Source: Anabaena sp. PCC 7108
GTDB taxonomy: Bacteria; Cyanobacteriota; Cyanobacteriia; Cyanobacteriales; Nostocaceae
Length of the DNA stretch: 64,000 nt
Assembly: GCF_000332135.1 (NCBI RefSeq)
Contig: NZ_KB235895.1
Location: 93,287-157,286, forward strand
Direction of reading: 5' to 3'
Positions 18,221 to 27,860 of the stretch are shown piece after piece; positions within the stretch are counted from its first letter, which is position 1, and every line of letters starts with the position of its first letter. Made by a program: the position numbers and the translations under genes. Below the pieces are notes generated by a model that saw nothing but the letters and a program-made list of their open reading frames with translations, was not told where the DNA came from and did not search any database.

Positions 18221-19021
18221 TTAATTATCGTCGCCCAAAGTCACGCCACCAGGCATCATCAGTAATCCAGCTTGTTGAGTCATGGCATTACCAGCGGCTA
18301 TACTTTTACGTCGGTCAGCAGTATTGATAGCTGCAAGTTCTTTAGCTGTTTGAGTAATCAAAGTATTGTTTAATGCCCGGTCAACTCTTGCTTGCTGTGC
18401 TTCTTTAAATATTCGTTCATTAATTTGACTATTGAGGGCTGTTTGTTGAGACAAGTTTTGTAAAATCTGTTGGGTGACATCCAAGCTTTGGGACTCTTCT
18501 CCTAAATTGATAATTGCTTGAGTGTCTTGTCGAGTAGCTTCCTTAATTTGAGCCATTTGAGTTTGGGCTGTTTCTCCTAAACTTGCTTGATTAGCAATTT
18601 CAGTCACAACATTTCTAGTAGTATTCTTGCCCATATCTTCTCGAATACCATAAGAACTTTGACCATTGGTTTTATTCTCCAAAATTTCAGACAATATAGA
18701 ACCAGGGCTTGTACTGGCTGAACCACCCAAAATCTGATTCCACAATTTAGAAATATCGGGAATTTGGAATGCGCCAATTGTCGAGTTAATCAAATCGGTT
18801 ATGGGACTGAACAAGTCATCTTGGACAAAGTTTGTTACATCTCCAATGAAGTTATTAATCTGGTTTTCAGTATTTTCCACCAAAATACTATTGCCGTTAA
18901 CTGCATTGTTGTTTGATGTGTTGTTAGGCTGAGTAGCAGCTAAAGTTGGTTTATTAAGTGAACTAATACCCAACACTAAAATCATGGTAATGAATTGAAT
19001 TGACATCCATTTCAGTTTCAT
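18221..19021 (-). CDS. Secreted VirB5/TrbJ-like protein
   Basis: An exported protein of 266 residues: signal peptide with cleavage near TLAA, Asn-rich linker, then a predominantly helical, Gln/Ala-rich body with coiled-coil character (QILQNLSQQTALNSQINERI). VirB5/TrbJ proteins are secreted helical pilus-tip components of similar size and are encoded beside VirB4 and VirB6 genes, as here. The start was placed at the ATG giving MKLKWM, which has an AAAGGA site seven bases upstream; an upstream in-frame start adds eight residues. Family is inferred from topology and position. Confidence 0.5.
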   Translation of the reverse strand: MKLKWMSIQFITMILVLGISSLNKPTLAATQPNNTSNNNAVNGNSILVENTENQINNFIGDVTNFVQDDLFSPITDLINSTIGAFQIPDISKLWNQILGGSASTSPGSILSEILENKTNGQSSYGIREDMGKNTTRNVVTEIANQASLGETAQTQMAQIKEATRQDTQAIINLGEESQSLDVTQQILQNLSQQTALNSQINERIFKEAQQARVDRALNNTLITQTAKELAAINTADRRKSIAAGNAMTQQAGLLMMPGGVTLGDDN

Positions 19022-19110
19022 AATCAAAATTCCTTTAGCTAACACTTTTTGGGATTTTAGATTTTAGATTTTAGATTGAAAACACCTAATCGTTCAGGAT
19101 TTTACTTAGT

Positions 19111-19289
19111 GAGAACTTAGGCTCACTTTATGATGCAAAAATTTTTAGGTTGTGAATTGAGAACTTAGGCTCACTTTATGGTTCAAAAATTTTTAGGTTG
19201 TGAATTGAAAACTTAGGCTCACTTTATGGTTCAAAAATTTTTAGGTTGTGAATTGAAAACTTAGGCTCACTTTATGGTTCAAAAATTTT
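19111..19289. repeat. Four tandem copies of a 48-bp unit
   Basis: A unit beginning GA(G/A)AACTTAGGCTCACTTT is repeated with an exact 48-base period starting at 19111, 19159, 19207 and 19255; the last copy is partial (about 35 bases). Copies 2 to 4 are almost identical, and copy 1 differs at a few sites. Copy 1 also contains an inverted repeat AGTGAG-(8)-CTCACT. It sits in the 598-bp gap between the VirB4-like and VirB5-like genes. No spacers separate the copies, so it is not CRISPR. It could be an iteron or regulator-binding array. Confidence 0.85.
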
Positions 19290-19619
19290 GATGTAATATC
19301 AATTCCGAATGATGAAACAATCGCAAACAGAGAGAATTCACAAGTAAAGATTCAAAAAATAATACAGACAAGATGGGATGTAATTCTGAACTCTTGCCTG
19401 TTGCAAAAGTGCCTTTTGCCTGCCCTGATGAATAATACCGATACACCCGGAAACGATAAGTAGGTAGACACTAAAAAACCAAAGTATGCAACGAAATGTA
19501 AATTTGCCCAAAAACCTCTTCCCTTCTGCCTCCTGCCCTCTGCCTCCTGCCTTGTCTCAACGATAAATATTTATGCCCACCTACTTATAAGTATTCATAG
19601 CTGCTGCTATACTTCGTTT

Positions 19620-22600
19620 TTAACTAGCAATTAAAGAACGATTTTCAGCCTGTTCACCAGAATTAAATCGAGAATGCGATGTATTCACAGTAGATACATC
19701 CTGTCCAATATGTTGAAAACCTTTATTTTCCTTCAAAGCTAAGATATATGCATCTGCAAAGGCTTTGAGTCCTAACAGTCTACCTTTTGCTGTTGGTGGA
19801 TACTGTGCCATTACCCGTGATCTTGCTTCTCGCTCATTTTGGTTATTAGCAACACTGGCCAACATCATTTCCCCTGGGTAAAAACGACTACGCCAAAATC
19901 TGCCCCCTGTTTCTACAAGCCAACAAGAATAAAGGTCGCTAATCCGTGGTAAAAATGCCTCAGTTGCATTCTGGCTAATAATCTGGGCAGGATAACCCAG
20001 ATAACGTTGAAAAGAAGTAACTCCTGTACTGGTAATCCGTCCAGTGATTCGGTAAGTCATGTTTTGCATGATTTGAGAACCTGTTGCACAATCACAAATG
20101 GTGTCTGGGTCTTGAGATAGTAGTAAAACTGCAATACCTTCCTTGCGTCCTGTAGCACAAGTTTCACCGATGACTTGAGCAAAACCATCTTTACGTAAAA
20201 GCACTGAAAGCTCATCACCAATAAACAAACTTTTAGGATGGGATAAAGCATTACGAATGCAAGCAGTATGGGCATTAATCGCCATCAAATACGCATCTTG
20301 TTCGTTAGTTAATCCACTCAAGGCAAAGAATTTAATCGCTGGTTCAGGGGAAAATGTACTGGGACGGGCGATAGCGAAGCGCTCCGTAGGAATCGCTTTC
20401 CCTAACCTCGATGCCAGTAATGCACTCACCTGATTTTGGATTTGATTCAGTGCTTGGCGGTCAATCTCTTCAAATGAACGCAGATTAAGGCGTTCTCTGG
20501 TGCAAAACTTGACAAAATCCGGCAACGTGGGGATTTCTTGCCATTCTGCGGAAAGCCAACCCCTGGAAAATGCGCGGTTATAACGAGCAATCATATCTGC
20601 GTCTTTGAGAAACACATCCAAAGCCTTGACTAGCATTGCATCAACTCGTTGGGACAGGTGGGGATTTTCAACTTTACCCATTGCAATAGCTACCAAAGCT
20701 TTACGTATAAAATCCTTCCAAGATTCCATCCGTCGTTCCCGTTCTGGCTTGTCAAACCTACGTAAGTCCGGTGGTTCTAGCAGATTACTACTGCCACTAG
20801 AAATGTCATAATATGCACCTTGTTCACCCAGTAATTCAATCGCTGTTTTAAAAGTGCTGTTACCACCTGCGGAAATATCCATACCGACTACGGGAATATT
20901 GTTCACTAAGGCTTCTTGGGCAAATCGCCACCCCAAAACACTCTTGCCTGAGCCAGAAGTACCTGTAATTAAAGCCCGTCCGATTTGTTGATGAAATAAA
21001 TCTACGTAAATGGGTTTACCACCACGGCTAGTTAAAAACTCTACACCTTGCTGATCAATATCTTTAGGAATGGTCAGAGGCATCAATCCAGCAATTGTCT
21101 GGGTATCAAGTGTTAAGCGGCGCTCACTCAAATTACCATCATGTAATAAGCGTTTGCAGGTGATAGGTAAAGTTTGTAACCATATTTCCCAAGCAATATT
21201 CCGTTCTCTCAGTACCTTGGCGGTTTCAAAACTGTTAGCCAGTAGATTGCAAGCATGAGTTAATTCCTCGGCACTATGACGGTATACTAAAAAGACTGGC
21301 GCACAATGTAAGGCTTTTGTACCTTCGTACAACCGCCGTTGTGCTTCAAATGATTCTTCTTGTTTGATTTCTGCACCAATATCACGTCCCTGCCCTTTAG
21401 TAATTGCTACGGTACGGGCGACTTTAGACTGCTTTGCTTGACGGGCTAAGTTGTCTTGAATCAAAAAGTCGTTACCACGGCTGATTTCCACCCATGCTTC
21501 TGTATCATGGACATAGCTGGAAGACAGTATTTTCCACACCCATTTGAGTTGTTCTTGGGTATTTGTCCAACCTAGTGGCGGGTCTGTCATTGTCATCACA
21601 CCGCAGACTTTACCCTTGCCTATGAGATAAACTCGGTCATGATCTCCGCGATGTTCTGGACTTGCAGAGCGCCCTTGTGTACCTTCAATTAGTAAGGTGC
21701 AAATATGTTTGTCTGTGGTTACAGTTTCTGTGAGTTGTAGTCCCGTTTCGGTTTCTTCTAAGGTGATAACTTGGGGAATGGCAGGTGCAACACCTTCGTT
21801 AAATCTATTCCACAACCATTGCCATAAATCACCTGCGCTACAAGGTGTGACTTCTAAGCCAATTTTAGTATTTAGTAACACTTCCCATTGAATAAATCCC
21901 TGTTGAAAGCCTTGCAGTAATAGCTTTTTGAAGAATGTTTCTTGGTATATGCGTTTATTGCCTGTGATTGATTCTACTACCCAAGTGCCAAGATTGCGGC
22001 ATTTTTCAATCACACTACCGACAAAATCTTTTTGCTGGGAACTACCTTGTTGATCACTGGTCCAGGTACAAAAGGCTATTTGCTGCCACTGTTGGCGTGT
22101 ACCTGCATTTTTCAATTCTTCTATTCGCAGTTGTTCGTTGCGAATAAGAACGGAAATGGGTTTGAGGTGACAATCATTTGCCAAAGCATTAAGTTGGGTT
22201 TGGCGTTGAGTATCATCACTATAGCAGCCTGTACAAAAAGTGATGCGTTCTCCAATTGGTAAATCTTTCATCCCCTCTGCAATGGCATGAGCAAATTCAC
22301 TAACTTCACTTTCATGTAAGATGTTGTGCAGTCCAGCAATGTGAAAACCAAATACTAGTTGATATTGTGATTTTCCTTGTTCTAATAATAGGGCAGCAAC
22401 TTGTCGGTCATCTTTTTTAATTTCTGCAATACAGCAGATATTGACTTCATTTTGGAAGGGCATAAATCTACTTTTACCTCCATACTGATTTGGTACAATT
22501 AGGGGTTTAAACCTGACGTTGATTTGTGAATCACTGTAGCGACGACGTACCCAAGCTGGACGGTTTTCTGGTAATGGGGAAATGTAAATGTTGTTGCAGT

Positions 22601-22871
22601 TATACCATTCGTTTCCGGGTGGTTTACGCCATCTATCTAGGAATTGATGGGGTTGGTTGCCGGTTAAAATCCACCAACTGACAATGAGCCAGAATGATGT
22701 GGCGAAAAACCAACCCATTCCTAAACTGAGTAACCCATTAGTAATGATGTAGGAAACTATGATGATGGCAATCCAAGGGACAAGTTGCTCTGCTGGTATT
22801 GGTCCGATGCTGGCTTGTTTACCTAAAATCCGGTTAACTTTGATAAATTCGTTTTGCGGATTGTTTTCCAT
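19620..22871 (-). CDS. VirB4-family conjugation ATPase with VirB3-like N-terminal membrane part
   Basis: A 1083-residue ATPase that powers pilus assembly and transfer. Walker A is GTSGSGKS (about residue 636) and a Walker B-like FIGDELSVLL lies at about 879, followed by ATGRKEGIAVLLLSQDP, a segment typical of VirB4/TraC/TrbE. The first 90 residues hold two hydrophobic segments (WIAIIIVSYIITNGLL and WFFATSFWLIVSWWIL) preceding FLDRW, as in fused VirB3-VirB4 proteins. It follows the pilin-like gene and precedes the VirB5-like gene. VirB4 identity is the anchor for calling the whole cluster a type IV secretion system. Confidence 0.85.
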   Translation of the reverse strand: MENNPQNEFIKVNRILGKQASIGPIPAEQLVPWIAIIIVSYIITNGLLSLGMGWFFATSFWLIVSWWILTGNQPHQFLDRWRKPPGNEWYNCNNIYISPLPENRPAWVRRRYSDSQINVRFKPLIVPNQYGGKSRFMPFQNEVNICCIAEIKKDDRQVAALLLEQGKSQYQLVFGFHIAGLHNILHESEVSEFAHAIAEGMKDLPIGERITFCTGCYSDDTQRQTQLNALANDCHLKPISVLIRNEQLRIEELKNAGTRQQWQQIAFCTWTSDQQGSSQQKDFVGSVIEKCRNLGTWVVESITGNKRIYQETFFKKLLLQGFQQGFIQWEVLLNTKIGLEVTPCSAGDLWQWLWNRFNEGVAPAIPQVITLEETETGLQLTETVTTDKHICTLLIEGTQGRSASPEHRGDHDRVYLIGKGKVCGVMTMTDPPLGWTNTQEQLKWVWKILSSSYVHDTEAWVEISRGNDFLIQDNLARQAKQSKVARTVAITKGQGRDIGAEIKQEESFEAQRRLYEGTKALHCAPVFLVYRHSAEELTHACNLLANSFETAKVLRERNIAWEIWLQTLPITCKRLLHDGNLSERRLTLDTQTIAGLMPLTIPKDIDQQGVEFLTSRGGKPIYVDLFHQQIGRALITGTSGSGKSVLGWRFAQEALVNNIPVVGMDISAGGNSTFKTAIELLGEQGAYYDISSGSSNLLEPPDLRRFDKPERERRMESWKDFIRKALVAIAMGKVENPHLSQRVDAMLVKALDVFLKDADMIARYNRAFSRGWLSAEWQEIPTLPDFVKFCTRERLNLRSFEEIDRQALNQIQNQVSALLASRLGKAIPTERFAIARPSTFSPEPAIKFFALSGLTNEQDAYLMAINAHTACIRNALSHPKSLFIGDELSVLLRKDGFAQVIGETCATGRKEGIAVLLLSQDPDTICDCATGSQIMQNMTYRITGRITSTGVTSFQRYLGYPAQIISQNATEAFLPRISDLYSCWLVETGGRFWRSRFYPGEMMLASVANNQNEREARSRVMAQYPPTAKGRLLGLKAFADAYILALKENKGFQHIGQDVSTVNTSHSRFNSGEQAENRSLIAS

Positions 22872-23042
22872 AAATCATGATCTTGATTTTGTAATTCACA
22901 ATTTTTCTGTAGTTTATTCTTTTCAACTTGGTTTAAGTTATCAAAAAAGGCAGCCAGATAAATCCTATTTAATTGGTGCTAATGTAGGATTTGATAGAGC
23001 AAAATATGCTGCCTTATTTCTTCTTAAATTGACTGTTTGATA

Positions 23043-23666
23043 TTATCCACCTGCTGTTGTGCCATTACCAATAAAGATAAAAGTGATGACATCTATGGCA
23101 ATAACAATGGCAAAAGCTAAACCAACTTGAGTCACAATTGGTCGCCAATCATTACCTTGTTGTGCTTGGTTATAAGCAAATAAAGAAGCAGATGCAACCA
23201 GCAATAAAAATGCTCCTCGAATCAAGTTAAATGTTAAACCAACAACGTTGGCATCCAATGTGGTAGCACCACCTCCTGCTTGTGAACTCTGTTGGGCTAA
23301 AGTAACAAAGAAGTTTTCTAACCCACTTAAAAAAATGGCTTGGGCTGGAGTTGCCAGGGTATCAAGTAAAGCAGTAATAGTGATAATGACGGACACAATA
23401 TGCCAAAAGCGAATTTTTCTGCCTAAATACTTTTCTAAAATTGGTACTGTCTGAATTACGTACCCCATACTCAAGAAAACTATGCTGGCACATCCCAAAA
23501 TAGTTACAAATATGGGTTTTGTCGCCAATAAATAAATTCCAATTGCCAAAGAGAGGAAAATAAAAATGAAGTCAGTGTGGTTGATTTTCAGGTTTTTCAA
23601 GTTAGTGGAAACTTTGGCAGATGGTAGTAATTTAAACTGAGAATTGGGAGATTTTAGGTTATTCAT
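23043..23666 (-). CDS. Small polytopic membrane protein, VirB2/pilin-like by position
   Basis: About 207 residues with two hydrophobic segments in the first half, then a short Ala-containing cleavage-like site (TPAQAIFLSGLENFF) followed by two further hydrophobic segments (GLTFNLIRGAFLLLVASASLFAY and VGLAFAIVIAIDVITFIFIG). A processed protein with two membrane helices after an AQA site is what VirB2/TrbC pilins look like. The gene directly precedes the VirB4-like gene. The ATG giving MNNLKS is preferred over an upstream TTG because a GAGA-type site precedes it. The pilin role is an inference. Confidence 0.45.
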   Translation of the reverse strand: MNNLKSPNSQFKLLPSAKVSTNLKNLKINHTDFIFIFLSLAIGIYLLATKPIFVTILGCASIVFLSMGYVIQTVPILEKYLGRKIRFWHIVSVIITITALLDTLATPAQAIFLSGLENFFVTLAQQSSQAGGGATTLDANVVGLTFNLIRGAFLLLVASASLFAYNQAQQGNDWRPIVTQVGLAFAIVIAIDVITFIFIGNGTTAGG

Positions 23667-23756
23667 CTTGCTTTTCTCGGTAAAATTCAACTAATTAAAC
23701 TGAATCTTGCTTGGTGAATATTTGCTATTACTGCTATTAGATTGCTTACGGTAAAC

Positions 23757-25856
23757 TTAAACTTGCATTTCTGATTTGCTGGTTTTAGTTTGCTTCTTTT
23801 GTTGTTTGGCGGTATTTTGATTAGCCTGTTGAGAACGAGTTGATTGCTGATTATCTAACAACGCTTCCATTTCTCTCAAGGAGATGCTACATTGCCTAAT
23901 CTCCGGTGGTTCTCCTGGTACTAAAGCGGCATCAAGCACTTGTTCATTGTGACGATTGGGGTTAAATCCTTGAAGTATTTGTGTGCCATTAGACAGTTTC
24001 ACTATTTCAAAGTCGTACTTGGCTTTACCTTTTTCAGCCCAGGTAAAGGTGGGTTCATCATCACCATTAAATTTGTGAGGTAGTTGTGTTTGAAACTCTT
24101 GAATCAATTCTTGGGTGGTAGCTTTAAGGGCATATTCTTCTTTTGACTGTGGTAGTTTACAAATGCCAGTTTTTTCCTCAGCGGTAAGATTATCTTGTGT
24201 AATTTTCCACTGTCCCTGAGTGCAAGTACCCGCAAAAAGTGTTTCCCCTTGGTTATTTTCTAAAGCAATAGCTACGTCCGCAGATATTCCTGTTTGTGCT
24301 GTTTGTTTACCCTGTTGTTTTACTCCTTGTTGTTTGACTGTTAAAGTTTTATTACTGGAAATGGCAATACCATCTTCAGGTGATTGGTCTAATAACTCAC
24401 TGGCAACATTAGCAAATCCAACTAAAGCCTCAGCACAAGCAATTTGTTGTTGCTTATCTTGGCGTTTTGCTAGATATCCTAAAACATCATTTTCTGGTTG
24501 GTTAGTAGGGTTAGATTGAACAGTTTCTTCAGCACTTTTTGATGCAATGACAGAACTGTTTTGTTGTGCTGCCATTTGTTTTTCAAGGCGACTAACTACC
24601 ATTTCTAAACGGTCAAGTCGCTTGGATATAACTTGCAAGTAATCTTCAATTTGCTGGAGTTGTTCTGTAATGCTGGCATCTTGATCTAACTCAAAAGGTT
24701 GCGACTGATTATTAGGGTCTAATTGAGAACCCAATTTATCTACTTTAGAGCCGATTTTCATAGTAGCTACAGCCACTGGATTATCTGCTGTGGATGCTTC
24801 AGATACAACTTTATAATCTTGAGAAGTTGGGGAATTTAAAGAAGTTTGAGAATTTCCAGAAGTTTGAGAATTTGAAGAATCTGGAAATTCCGATGAATCA
24901 GGCTTTATTTCCTGTAAGCGACTGGTGAGGTTATCAACTCGGTCATTCTGTTTTTGTAGTTGTTTGAGAATTCGTTCTAGCCGCTTTTCATCAGCTTCGG
25001 CTGCAAGTTGTTCTAAAACTCCTTGTCCGACAGCAATTCCTAAAGTTGCTAATTGTCCAGCTAATCCTCCCAAATTTACCCCATTTACTTCTCGTCCGTT
25101 GGTGGCTGCTGTGGCACTTAAACGGGAAGCTTCGTCTAGTGGTTCTTGGGATTTGGATTTTTTGGCAGCAGTTTTATTAGTTGGGGTTTTATCTTGAGTT
25201 TTAGTTGGTGTTTTCGGTTGGGACTTACTTTGGGGTTTAGTTACAGTTTTGGCTTGAGATTTACTTGGGGCTACACTAACACGACTAACAGGTAATTCAT
25301 CTTCTTCATCTAAGTCGTCTGGGTCATCTAGTTCATTGTTGAAATCGTCGTTTAATAGGTCGTCTAGTTCGTCGTCAATTTCATCTATTTCTTCGTTTTC
25401 CTCTTCTAAATCGAGTAGGTCATCATCAAATTCATCATCTAAATCATCAAGTTCTGTTTCTGCAAAACCGCAAATTTCGGCAATGTTGGAAGGGGTAAAG
25501 TAGTTTTCGTCTTTGTTAGTGATTCCTTCGAGGTTTTTAATCAGGTATTTACCACTGGTTCTGTGTCCAGGGTCACTGGTAAGGTAGAAGCGATAGCCTC
25601 TAATCTCGTCATCATCGTCACCTCCTACGCAAAGTTCTACGGTTATGGGGGCTTTCCCTGATTCCTGGCTATAATTTTCTACACAGTCTTTAAAGTCTTG
25701 ATGGGACTGGATAGAATCGTTCTGAATTGACTCAGAAATGGCTTTATCGAGTGTGTTTTCTATATGGCGGAGTTTACGGCGGTCTGTCAGGTTTTCCCAG
25801 GAGCGAGTTTGAGAGCTTTGTTTGCGCTTCGGTTTGGTCAGTGTTTTGGTAGCCAT
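23757..25856 (-). CDS. Long acidic, coiled-coil protein of the transfer cluster, function unknown
   Basis: A 699-residue protein, first gene of the leftward cluster. The N-terminal 150 residues form a folded-looking domain (TVELCVGGDDDDEIRGYRFY...SGKYLIKNLEGI). Next comes an extremely acidic Asp/Glu tract (about 152-195), a Lys/Gln/Thr-rich linker, a coiled coil (about 285-310), another helical pair near 395-435, and a C-terminal globular domain. I recognise no catalytic motif and no relaxase HUH motif. It might be a mobilisation accessory or a DNA-mimic-like protein because of the acidic tract, but this is speculation. Its start lies 273 bases from the divergent sacsin-like gene. Confidence 0.6.
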   Translation of the reverse strand: MATKTLTKPKRKQSSQTRSWENLTDRRKLRHIENTLDKAISESIQNDSIQSHQDFKDCVENYSQESGKAPITVELCVGGDDDDEIRGYRFYLTSDPGHRTSGKYLIKNLEGITNKDENYFTPSNIAEICGFAETELDDLDDEFDDDLLDLEEENEEIDEIDDELDDLLNDDFNNELDDPDDLDEEDELPVSRVSVAPSKSQAKTVTKPQSKSQPKTPTKTQDKTPTNKTAAKKSKSQEPLDEASRLSATAATNGREVNGVNLGGLAGQLATLGIAVGQGVLEQLAAEADEKRLERILKQLQKQNDRVDNLTSRLQEIKPDSSEFPDSSNSQTSGNSQTSLNSPTSQDYKVVSEASTADNPVAVATMKIGSKVDKLGSQLDPNNQSQPFELDQDASITEQLQQIEDYLQVISKRLDRLEMVVSRLEKQMAAQQNSSVIASKSAEETVQSNPTNQPENDVLGYLAKRQDKQQQIACAEALVGFANVASELLDQSPEDGIAISSNKTLTVKQQGVKQQGKQTAQTGISADVAIALENNQGETLFAGTCTQGQWKITQDNLTAEEKTGICKLPQSKEEYALKATTQELIQEFQTQLPHKFNGDDEPTFTWAEKGKAKYDFEIVKLSNGTQILQGFNPNRHNEQVLDAALVPGEPPEIRQCSISLREMEALLDNQQSTRSQQANQNTAKQQKKQTKTSKSEMQV

Positions 25857-26129
25857 TATGTACTCAACTCTGATTGCCTTAGAATTAAGCTAACAAGGCT
25901 TTGTATGAATTGACATAGACCTATTGGCTATTTATTTATTGTCCATCTGGCTATTAATGTCAGTTGTTAGTTGAGCGATAGGTGATATGCTAAGTATACT
26001 CAAAGCGCGATATTACCCAGTGACCTCAACTATCAATCAGTACCCAATATATTCGGTAATCGCTTACAAGTTGATTTACTTGGTAACATTGTTGAATAAA
26101 CTAGCATTAAGAAGAGGAAATAAATAATT

Positions 26130-27860
26130 ATGCAAAATCCAAAACAAGAGATTCAGAAAATATTTAATGAAACAGGTCAATCTGAAAGAGATGCGGAAAA
26201 CCTTGCTAATGCTTTAACTAGACTTACTGGTGATCTGTATACAGAAACAGAAAGATTTATCTTTGAACTATTACAAAATGCTGACGATATACCTAACGAA
26301 AGTCGGAAGGTAGATGTAGTATTTGTTATTCTTAAAGAACATTTTCTTATTTTGCATAATGGTAAGCCTTTTAATAGCAATAATGTAGACGCAATTTCAA
26401 GTATCTCTAAAAGTACAAAAGCTAATAATTCTGAGCAAACAGGTTACAAAGGTATAGGTTTTAAATCTGTCTTTGCAGATTCAGAATGCGTATATATTAA
26501 TTCAGGTGATTTTTCATTCAAGTTTGATAAACGAGACAAAAAACATACAAATATCGAGAAAACTCCTTGGCAAATCAAACCAATTTGGATGGATAAAAAA
26601 GAGTATCCTCTAGAAATTCAGCAATACCAACAATTTTTCACTTCTCCTGTTGCTACTGCTATTTATGTAGGACAGTCCAAAATTCAAGAGTATAAAACAA
26701 AGTTAGAAAGACTATTTCAAGATCCTAGATTAATTTTATTTTTACGCCATGTTCAAAAGATTGATGTTATAGGTTTAAATAATACAAAAACAGCTAATAT
26801 TTCTATTAATAAAGAAAAACAAGGAGAAAAATATAAAATCTGTAGGAATAACCAAATTACTTACTGGTTAGTACAAGATTTTGAATTCAATGTACCTCAA
26901 CAAATACGAGATAAAATGGAGGGGGATAAAAAAATTCCTGACAAACTAAAATTAGTTCAACGCTCAAAAATTACTTTTGCTGCTCAACTTATAGATAATA
27001 AACTAACAGGTGTAAATGAAGAAGATTCGGTTTTATTTACATATTTACCCACTAATGTTAAAGAATATAAATTTCCTTTCTTAGTCAATGCTGATTTTTT
27101 AACTACAGCTAACCGTCAAGAGATTCATCATGATAATATTTGGAACATATTTCTTTTTTCTAATATAGCTTACTATTCTTTAAAATGGATGTCTGAAGTT
27201 GCTCACAAGGCAGAATATAGAAATCAAATCACTAATATTTTACCATCTAAATTTTCTGCTTTCTTAGCTAAAAGCGAGACTTTTATCGCATTTAATCAAG
27301 AATTTGATTTAGCCCTACAACTAATTCCTTTTCTTCCTTCAGAACAGGGAAATAAGTTATTAACAGTAAATGAGTCCATATTAGATGAAACGGAAATTAC
27401 TAGAATAATATCAGCTGAAACTGTAAGAATATCTTTTGATTCGCAGCGATATTTTACAAGTAATTCATTAATCAATAAAAACAAACTCAAGGATCTTGGT
27501 GTTAAAACTTTTGATGTAAAATCACTTTGTAACTTTTTGAAATCAACACATTATAGAAATATTACTCAAAACAATTACCAGATTATTTTTCAAGTGATTT
27601 CTCATTTGAAAATAAAAAACTTATCTAATAAAGAATTACTGTCTATAGAATTTATTTTGGATGAAGAAAATAAATTAGCTAGTCCTCAAATATTATATTT
27701 CCAAATTAGTGAATCAGAAAAACAATTATTAAATTTTGCCTTTTTTAATTTTATACACCCCGACATAGATAAACAACTTAGAAAAGATGAAGACCTCTTA
27801 AAATGGGTAATAAACAATTTAAAAATTAAATTTTTTGATGGGTGTGAAGCGAGAGCTTAA
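26130..27860 (+). CDS. Sacsin-like GHKL ATPase, N-terminal half of a frame-split gene
   Basis: A 576-residue protein with a clear sacsin N-terminal ATPase pattern: ELLQNADD (N-box, residues 46-53), LHNGKPF (about 76-82) and GYKGIGFKS (105-113). DFLTTANRQ near residue 325 matches the region following the ATPase fold in this family. The frame ends ten codons after a run of six T (27831-27836). The next open frame begins in that T run in the +1 frame and carries the domain expected at the C-terminus. The pair is most likely one ancestral gene of about 1050 codons, now split by a one-base change or joined by slippage. It diverges from the transfer cluster and appears as cargo. Confidence 0.7.
   Translation: MQNPKQEIQKIFNETGQSERDAENLANALTRLTGDLYTETERFIFELLQNADDIPNESRKVDVVFVILKEHFLILHNGKPFNSNNVDAISSISKSTKANNSEQTGYKGIGFKSVFADSECVYINSGDFSFKFDKRDKKHTNIEKTPWQIKPIWMDKKEYPLEIQQYQQFFTSPVATAIYVGQSKIQEYKTKLERLFQDPRLILFLRHVQKIDVIGLNNTKTANISINKEKQGEKYKICRNNQITYWLVQDFEFNVPQQIRDKMEGDKKIPDKLKLVQRSKITFAAQLIDNKLTGVNEEDSVLFTYLPTNVKEYKFPFLVNADFLTTANRQEIHHDNIWNIFLFSNIAYYSLKWMSEVAHKAEYRNQITNILPSKFSAFLAKSETFIAFNQEFDLALQLIPFLPSEQGNKLLTVNESILDETEITRIISAETVRISFDSQRYFTSNSLINKNKLKDLGVKTFDVKSLCNFLKSTHYRNITQNNYQIIFQVISHLKIKNLSNKELLSIEFILDEENKLASPQILYFQISESEKQLLNFAFFNFIHPDIDKQLRKDEDLLKWVINNLKIKFFDGCEARA

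Noticed and set aside
19111-19289. Possible CRISPR array
   Set aside because: Units are directly adjacent with no unique spacers, so it is a simple 48-bp tandem repeat.
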